From Streptomyces cupreus (GTDB taxonomy: Bacteria; Actinomycetota; Actinomycetes; Streptomycetales; Streptomycetaceae): 48,239 nt of DNA. This document shows positions 44,120 through 48,239 of the stretch, piece after piece. The number at the start of each line of letters is the position of its first letter. Position 1 is the stretch's first letter. The notes beneath the pieces were generated by a model. That model worked only from the letters and a program-made list of their open reading frames with translations, was not told where the DNA came from and did not search any database. Location of the stretch: positions 1 through 48,239 of the forward strand of contig NZ_JACMSF010000061.1 of the NCBI RefSeq assembly GCF_014257025.1, in the 5' to 3' direction. A program made the translations under genes and the position numbers.

Positions 44120-44461
44120 CAGAACCTCTCAGTGATCACCAAATGCTACTGAAACTTAGCAGAGAGTAGTCAATGGTTGATGCCGAGGACGCCTGTACGA
44201 CGCGGGGCTCGGGGCGCTTGCGGCATGGCGAGCTAGCCTGGCGGGCCCGTTGGACGCCGCAAACGGGCCCTGCGACATGCCAGAGAGCGGCCCGCGCCGG
44301 TGGCGGGTGACCGCAGGTCCGCGCGCAGTCGGTCAGACAGCTGCGGCCGGGGAGTCGTGCGTGAATCTGCACGTGGCTCGTTGGTTCGAATGCCTGCGGA
44401 CGCGCACGTGTGATCCCTACGGTGAAGTGACCACAGTTCCAGTTCGTTCGTGGGGAGTGCA
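44120..44461. other. Divergent promoter region between the pPIWI_RE operon and the STAND gene
   Basis: This 340-base gap separates two divergent units and is AT-richer near 44140-44175 than its surroundings. It carries the candidate minus-strand promoter at 44143-44173. The half closest to the STAND gene is GC-rich and I see no clear promoter there. Confidence 0.45.
44143..44173 (-). promoter_or_regulatory. Candidate promoter of the pPIWI_RE operon
   Basis: On the minus strand TTGACT (44173-44168) and TAGCAT (44148-44143) are separated by 19 bases, close to the vegetative consensus but with a slightly long spacer. The -10 end is 23 bases before the TTG start. A small inverted repeat (GCTA/TAGC arms within GCTAAGTTTCAGTAGC) sits in the spacer and could bind a regulator. 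Confidence 0.4.
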
Positions 44462-46819
44462 GTGGACCCGGAGATCGTCGCTCTCGGGAGCATCGTGATC
44501 AGCAGCCTGGTGGGCAACGCCGTGCAGGACGCCTGGACCTGGGGCAAGGGCCGATTGGTGGCGTTGTTCGTCCGTGACGGAGCCGAGGAGGCGGCGGTTG
44601 GAGACGAACTGGAGCAAGCTCGTCGCCAGGCGTTGGAGGCAGGGGAGGCCGGCGACGAGGGCACGGTGACCGAGATCACGGACGAGTGGTCGAGTCGTGT
44701 ACTGGAACTGTTCGCTGAACGTCCCGACGCCGTGCGGGAGGTGCGCGAGCTCGTCGGAGAGGCTCTGACGAGGGCGACGCCCGCCGAGGCGTCCTTGGCT
44801 CTTCTCCACTACGTCAACCACACAGCTCTGTTCCGGGAGATGGACGGTCACTGGCGCGCGTGCCGGGCGGCCGGGACCTTGACGTCCGTGTTCCTCAGCG
44901 GTGTACGAGGGGTGGGGAAGCGAAGCACGGCGCAACAGTGGATCCACTCGCACCGGGACGTCCTCTTCGGGGTGTTCCTCCAGGCCGACCTTGGGATGCA
45001 GGGTGGGAGGATGGTGGACCCAGCGGTGGTGCTGGAGCGCTGGCTGGAAGAGCTCGACGTGCCGAGGGACGAGCGTCCGGGTGACGTCCCGGCCAAGGCG
45101 CGGCGGGTGCGTCACGAACTGCGTGACCGTTCGGTGGTCTTCCTGCTGGAGAATGTCACGACGACCCGTCAGGTGCGTGACCTGCTGACCGACCAGCCGT
45201 ACGGCGTCGTCCTCATGACGGGGCAGGAGGCACCGCACGACCTGACGACATTCCTGGAGTTCCTTCCGCTCCCGGTTCCGGCGCTGCGGGACGAGCACGC
45301 TCTGGAACTGCTGGTCAAGGTGAGCCGTACCACCGAGGATCCGGCCAAGCTTGAACCGATTGTCCGGCACCTGGGCGGCCTGCCGCTAGCTCTGCGGCTG
45401 ATCGCCGGACATCTGAAGGCGCCCGTCCCCGGCGTTATAGAGGACGTCGGTGCCCGGCTCGCCGACCGCGCCGCACGACAGGAGCTGCTCGACGTGGACG
45501 ATCCGAATCCCCTGCCGGAAGCCCTCGAACTGGCCTACGGGCGCATGGCCGTGCGGACGGCGCAGCTCTATCGCCGCCTGGGTTTGCTGATGTGTGAGGA
45601 TTTCCAGCTGGACACTGTGTTCGCGCTCGTATCGGACTGGGAGCCGTCGGAGGCGCGCACCGCGCTGAGCGCCTTGATTTCGGGCGGTCTGGTCGAGCGC
45701 CGGGGTCTCGACACGTACCGGATGCACATCCTCGTCCACGATCACGCGTCGATCGTCGCGGAGCGCGACGAGACGGAAAGTGAACGCGAGGCGGTGCGGC
45801 GGCGGATCGTCCATCACTTCCTGCGGATCACCGAGCGGGGTGAGCAGACGCTGTCGACGCGCTGGCTCTACAGCCCGATGAACGCCTTCCCGGCGGACAC
45901 GGCAGCCGACGAGCGCCGACAGACCGAGGCTCTGCGTGAGCTGGCTCGACGCGAGGCGGGCATCTTCGCCGCGGTGCGTTTGGCCGCCGAGGCGGGGCTT
46001 CATCTGGAGGCGTGGCGGCTGAGTCAGGCCATCCGGACTTTCTGCCTCCGTACCGGGCGCGACACCCAGTGGATCGAGGCGGCCGAGATCGGTCTCGCCT
46101 CGGCGCTGGAGACCGGTGACACGATGGCGGTGGCCCGTGCGTCCTACGAGGTGGGCTTCGCGCATCTTGAGCGCTGGAACGTGGAGGAGGGCGATTCGCG
46201 GCTGGCCCGGGAGCACTTCGAACAGGCGCTGAGCCTGGTGAACCCCGGTGTACCCGGACGGAGCGAGGGTGAACGTCGCACGGAGTCCAGCGTCCTGGAA
46301 GGGCTGGGACTGCTCGAACGCAAGCTCAAGCGCCCCGGGCACGCGATCGATCTGTTCAGCCGTGCCCAAGCGGCACTGGAGGGGATCGACCATCCCCGTG
46401 GCGAGGCCCTCCTCGCTCTGCACCTGGGTAGTACGTACACGGCGCTCGAGCGCCACGACGCCGCGGAAGGTGAACTTCTCCGGGCGGTCGAGGAGTTCGA
46501 GGGTCTTCCGGACGGACCGGACCGTTTCAACATGGCCAAGGCCCGGCTGCGTCTCGCGGAGAACCGCCGCGCTTGCGGACGACTGCGCGAAGCCGTCGAG
46601 GCGCTGGACCTGGCGGTGGACGGCATGACCGGCGTGGGGTCGGCCTACTACGCCGCGCAGGCCCTCCTGCTGCGCGGAGATGTCCGCGTGCAGTTGGGGG
46701 AGCGGGAGGCCGCCGTCGAGGACTGGACGTCCGCCCGCGCGCTCTTCGCGGAAGAAGGCAGCATTCACGAGGGTGAGGCACAGCACCGCCTGGAGCGGGA
46801 GGGCGGAGAGGAGGAGTAG
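44462..46819 (+). CDS. STAND NTPase: NB-ARC domain with C-terminal TPRs
   Basis: The 785-residue protein has an N-terminal actinobacterial helical domain (VIALGSIVI-like hydrophobic start, NAVQDAWTWGKGRLVALF, then long acidic helices). The NB-ARC core follows: P-loop LSGVRGVGKRSTAQQW near residue 146, a Walker B-like RSVVFLLENVTTTRQVRDLL with Glu instead of the usual Asp, and GGLPLALRLIAGHLKAP (the GxP motif). A winged-helix region and about six TPR-like repeats come next (AVARASYEVGFAHLERWNVE, SVLEGLGLLERKLKRPGHAI, ALLALHLGSTYTALERHDAA). STAND ATPases switch on ligand recognition and oligomerise to drive signalling or defence. No effector enzyme domain is obvious. GTG 44462 with GGGGAG upstream is preferred to GTG 44450. 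It is divergent from the pPIWI_RE operon. Confidence 0.85.
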   Translation: MDPEIVALGSIVISSLVGNAVQDAWTWGKGRLVALFVRDGAEEAAVGDELEQARRQALEAGEAGDEGTVTEITDEWSSRVLELFAERPDAVREVRELVGEALTRATPAEASLALLHYVNHTALFREMDGHWRACRAAGTLTSVFLSGVRGVGKRSTAQQWIHSHRDVLFGVFLQADLGMQGGRMVDPAVVLERWLEELDVPRDERPGDVPAKARRVRHELRDRSVVFLLENVTTTRQVRDLLTDQPYGVVLMTGQEAPHDLTTFLEFLPLPVPALRDEHALELLVKVSRTTEDPAKLEPIVRHLGGLPLALRLIAGHLKAPVPGVIEDVGARLADRAARQELLDVDDPNPLPEALELAYGRMAVRTAQLYRRLGLLMCEDFQLDTVFALVSDWEPSEARTALSALISGGLVERRGLDTYRMHILVHDHASIVAERDETESEREAVRRRIVHHFLRITERGEQTLSTRWLYSPMNAFPADTAADERRQTEALRELARREAGIFAAVRLAAEAGLHLEAWRLSQAIRTFCLRTGRDTQWIEAAEIGLASALETGDTMAVARASYEVGFAHLERWNVEEGDSRLAREHFEQALSLVNPGVPGRSEGERRTESSVLEGLGLLERKLKRPGHAIDLFSRAQAALEGIDHPRGEALLALHLGSTYTALERHDAAEGELLRAVEEFEGLPDGPDRFNMAKARLRLAENRRACGRLREAVEALDLAVDGMTGVGSAYYAAQALLLRGDVRVQLGEREAAVEDWTSARALFAEEGSIHEGEAQHRLEREGGEEE

Positions 46820-46853
46820 GAGCCAGCATGCACAGGCCGCCGCCGTGGTGGGC

Positions 46854-48239
46854 TCAGACGTAGGCCAGGTCGAGCAGTCCCGCGTCGGGCAGGTCGCCGG
46901 CGCGCACGGCGATCCGCTCCGACCGTGTCGGGCGGGCACGGGCCGTCCCCGCAGCGCGCTCTCGCACCGTCCAGGCGTAGACCGCCGACGCCGCCACGGG
47001 GAAGGCCGCCCAGGCGGGACGCTCCAGCCAGCTCACCCGCACACGACCGCCATCCGGGAGCAGCGCCAGACACCCGTCCTCCTCCGTTTCCGCAGCGAGC
47101 AGCCCGCAGCCGGAGGATTCCGCGGCATAGGCGCACCACGGGTCGTCCTCCGGACGGCCCGCCGTGCGCCCGCGCGGCACCAGCAGCACGTCGGCCGTAC
47201 GCGGCCATCGGCGGTCCGGGTCGTCACGGTCGGCGGTCAGATGAGACGAGGCGATGTGCGGGCCATGGCCGTGCTGCTGCGCCGCGGGGTAGCGACGGAC
47301 GATCACTTCACCGTCGACTGCCACAGTGCCGTCGTCCGTCACGGAGACGGTGACGAACATGGGCGCCTCATGAGGAACGCGGCGGGTGCCCGGGCTGGAG
47401 GGCTGCGACGGTATGGGTATCGCGGGCACGGACGCGGGATGGGCGGGTTCGTCCAGCCGCAGCCAGGCGTAGAACAGTCGGCGCAGCAACTCGGCACTGC
47501 GGCCCGGTTCTGATGTGACGGTCTCTCCGACCGCCTGGAGCTCCGGATCGTCCCGCTGCCCGTGCAGGGCGGCAAGCTGGCGCAGCACTGGCCGATCGGC
47601 GGACAGGCGAGGCAGTATCCGGCCGAGCCTGGACATGGGGGATCCGGGTGCCGCCTTCGATTCATCGAAGGCGCCGAGAACGCAGGGAATTCCCAATGCA
47701 ATTCCATACATGGTCAAGGAGCCGTGGTCTCCCAGAAGAAAATCAGCCGAACAGAGGGCCGCCTTCCATGTGTCGCTTTCCGGAACCGGCAGGAGAAGCC
47801 CGGAACCTAGAAACGGAGCCAACCAGCTGTGCAGCTGCCACGAGCCATGACCATGCCAGGAATTCGGATGGATAGCCGCGAGTACGCGGAATTCTTCAAC
47901 GGAAAGCTCGGCCAACACTCGACGGAGAACGTCGGCGCGCGGTGAGCCGAGCACCGAACCGCTTCCCCAGGTCGAGGACACGACCACGAGCCGCTGACCC
48001 GGCAAGAGCCCGAACGCCTGCCGGTAGCTCTCACGGAAGGGGAGGCTGGCACGCAGTTGGTCGATACACGGGTCGCCGGCCACAACAGCCATGGGCAACG
48101 CCTGCGGACAGCCGACCGCAAGCCGATCGAGCTGCTCCTTGTGGGACAGGATGATCGCTGACGGGACAACGTCCCCATCGTGCAGGAGCCACTCCTCCGT
48201 GAGCCCGAAGGCTCCCGGCTCCCGGCTCCCGGCTCCCGG
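46854..48239 (-). CDS. GT-B-like (CDP-glycerol glycerophosphotransferase-type) protein, 5' end outside window
   Basis: The first in-window ATG is at 48098, but the same frame continues upstream to the edge with coherent family-like sequence (FGLTEEWLLHDGDVVPSAII, LSHKEQLDRLAVGCPQALPM), so the gene starts beyond 48239. The next part (VVAGDPCIDQLRASLPFRES, LVVVSSTWGSGSVLGSPRAD, AAIHPNSWHGHGSWQLHSWL, ADFLLGDHGSLTMYGIALGI, PCVLGAFD) has the two Rossmann-like halves and the GDHGSxTxYG loop of proteins that transfer glycerol phosphate or sugars; homologues are sometimes mislabelled translation initiation factor 2. The C-terminal about 200 residues form an extra beta-rich domain ending DLPDAGLLDLAYV. 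It converges on the STAND gene with a 34-base gap, and may belong to the same functional unit. Confidence 0.65.
   Translation of the reverse strand, partial: PGAGSREPGAFGLTEEWLLHDGDVVPSAIILSHKEQLDRLAVGCPQALPMAVVAGDPCIDQLRASLPFRESYRQAFGLLPGQRLVVVSSTWGSGSVLGSPRADVLRRVLAELSVEEFRVLAAIHPNSWHGHGSWQLHSWLAPFLGSGLLLPVPESDTWKAALCSADFLLGDHGSLTMYGIALGIPCVLGAFDESKAAPGSPMSRLGRILPRLSADRPVLRQLAALHGQRDDPELQAVGETVTSEPGRSAELLRRLFYAWLRLDEPAHPASVPAIPIPSQPSSPGTRRVPHEAPMFVTVSVTDDGTVAVDGEVIVRRYPAAQQHGHGPHIASSHLTADRDDPDRRWPRTADVLLVPRGRTAGRPEDDPWCAYAAESSGCGLLAAETEEDGCLALLPDGGRVRVSWLERPAWAAFPVAASAVYAWTVRERAAGTARARPTRSERIAVRAGDLPDAGLLDLAYV
48210..48239. repeat. 7-bp tandem repeat at the window edge
   Basis: GGCTCCC is repeated four times in the last 30 bases, inside the open frame of the partial gene. 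It may extend beyond the window; such a repeat at an end is a common place for a contig to break. Confidence 0.7.

Noticed and set aside
44462..46819. STAND gene as a fourth component of the pPIWI_RE module
   Set aside because: It is on the opposite strand with its own upstream region, and the described module has three genes; proximity alone is not enough.
45386..46939. 517-codon minus-strand frame
   Set aside because: Shadow of the STAND gene; Arg/Leu/Gly-rich, no domain, and the sense frame has clear NB-ARC motifs.

Overview
The window looks like a piece of a Streptomyces (or close actinobacterial) chromosome. Coding DNA is very GC-rich, GTG and TTG starts with GGAGG-type ribosome sites are common, and the gene families are typical of the genus: DUF4012, LAXTG sortase substrate, DUF2637-like membrane proteins, HATPase regulators, and a mixture of IS5/IS3/IS256/ISL3/ISAs1 elements. 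I had only the sequence, so family names come from motif and pattern recognition, not from searches.

Layout. 0-2 kb: a methyltransferase among insertion-sequence (IS) debris. 2.3-12.9 kb: a cell-surface and exopolysaccharide-type block. It holds a DUF4012 membrane protein, a glutaminyl-peptide cyclotransferase lipoprotein, a Wzz/bacterial tyrosine kinase fusion, a secreted subtilisin, a LAXTG wall-anchored protein, two related four-helix membrane proteins and a low-molecular-weight tyrosine phosphatase that could counteract the kinase. A roughly 75-base element is repeated upstream of at least two, perhaps three, of these genes. 13.7-18.5 kb: a prim-pol-like small protein, a decayed HAD-glycosyltransferase-MFS run full of frameshifts, an anti-sigma-type ATPase and a 2H phosphoesterase. 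18.7-23.2 kb: IS5, IS3 and IS256 elements around the 3' ends of an integrase and an ISAs1 transposase.

23.4-29.9 kb: a second surface-polysaccharide block. A TPR membrane protein is translationally coupled to a glycosyltransferase-methyltransferase fusion. The four dTDP-L-rhamnose genes follow, with rmlA and rmlC intact but rmlB and rmlD each carrying two frameshifts, together with a secreted collagen-like protein with 27-bp tandem repeats. 30.2-35.0 kb: a mobile-element graveyard. An ISL3 element with 64-bp perfect terminal inverted repeats sits between an ISL3 5' fragment and a serine-recombinase 3' fragment, followed by a truncated IS5 transposase and a truncated YaaC-like gene.

35.1-48.2 kb: a defence-like island beside a tRNA-Arg 3'-half attachment remnant. 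It has a NucS-like/DUF5655 nuclease, then a compact three-gene operon (REase, DEAD-box helicase, pPIWI) matching the pPIWI_RE conflict module predicted from comparative genomics, then divergently a STAND (NB-ARC/TPR) ATPase, and at the edge a GT-B-like protein that continues outside the window. The pPIWI_RE operon is the most interesting system here: a non-canonical Argonaute/PIWI relative tied by 4-base and 5-base junctions to a helicase and a PD-(D/E)XK nuclease, which suggests one nucleic-acid-guided or nucleic-acid-sensing restriction machine.
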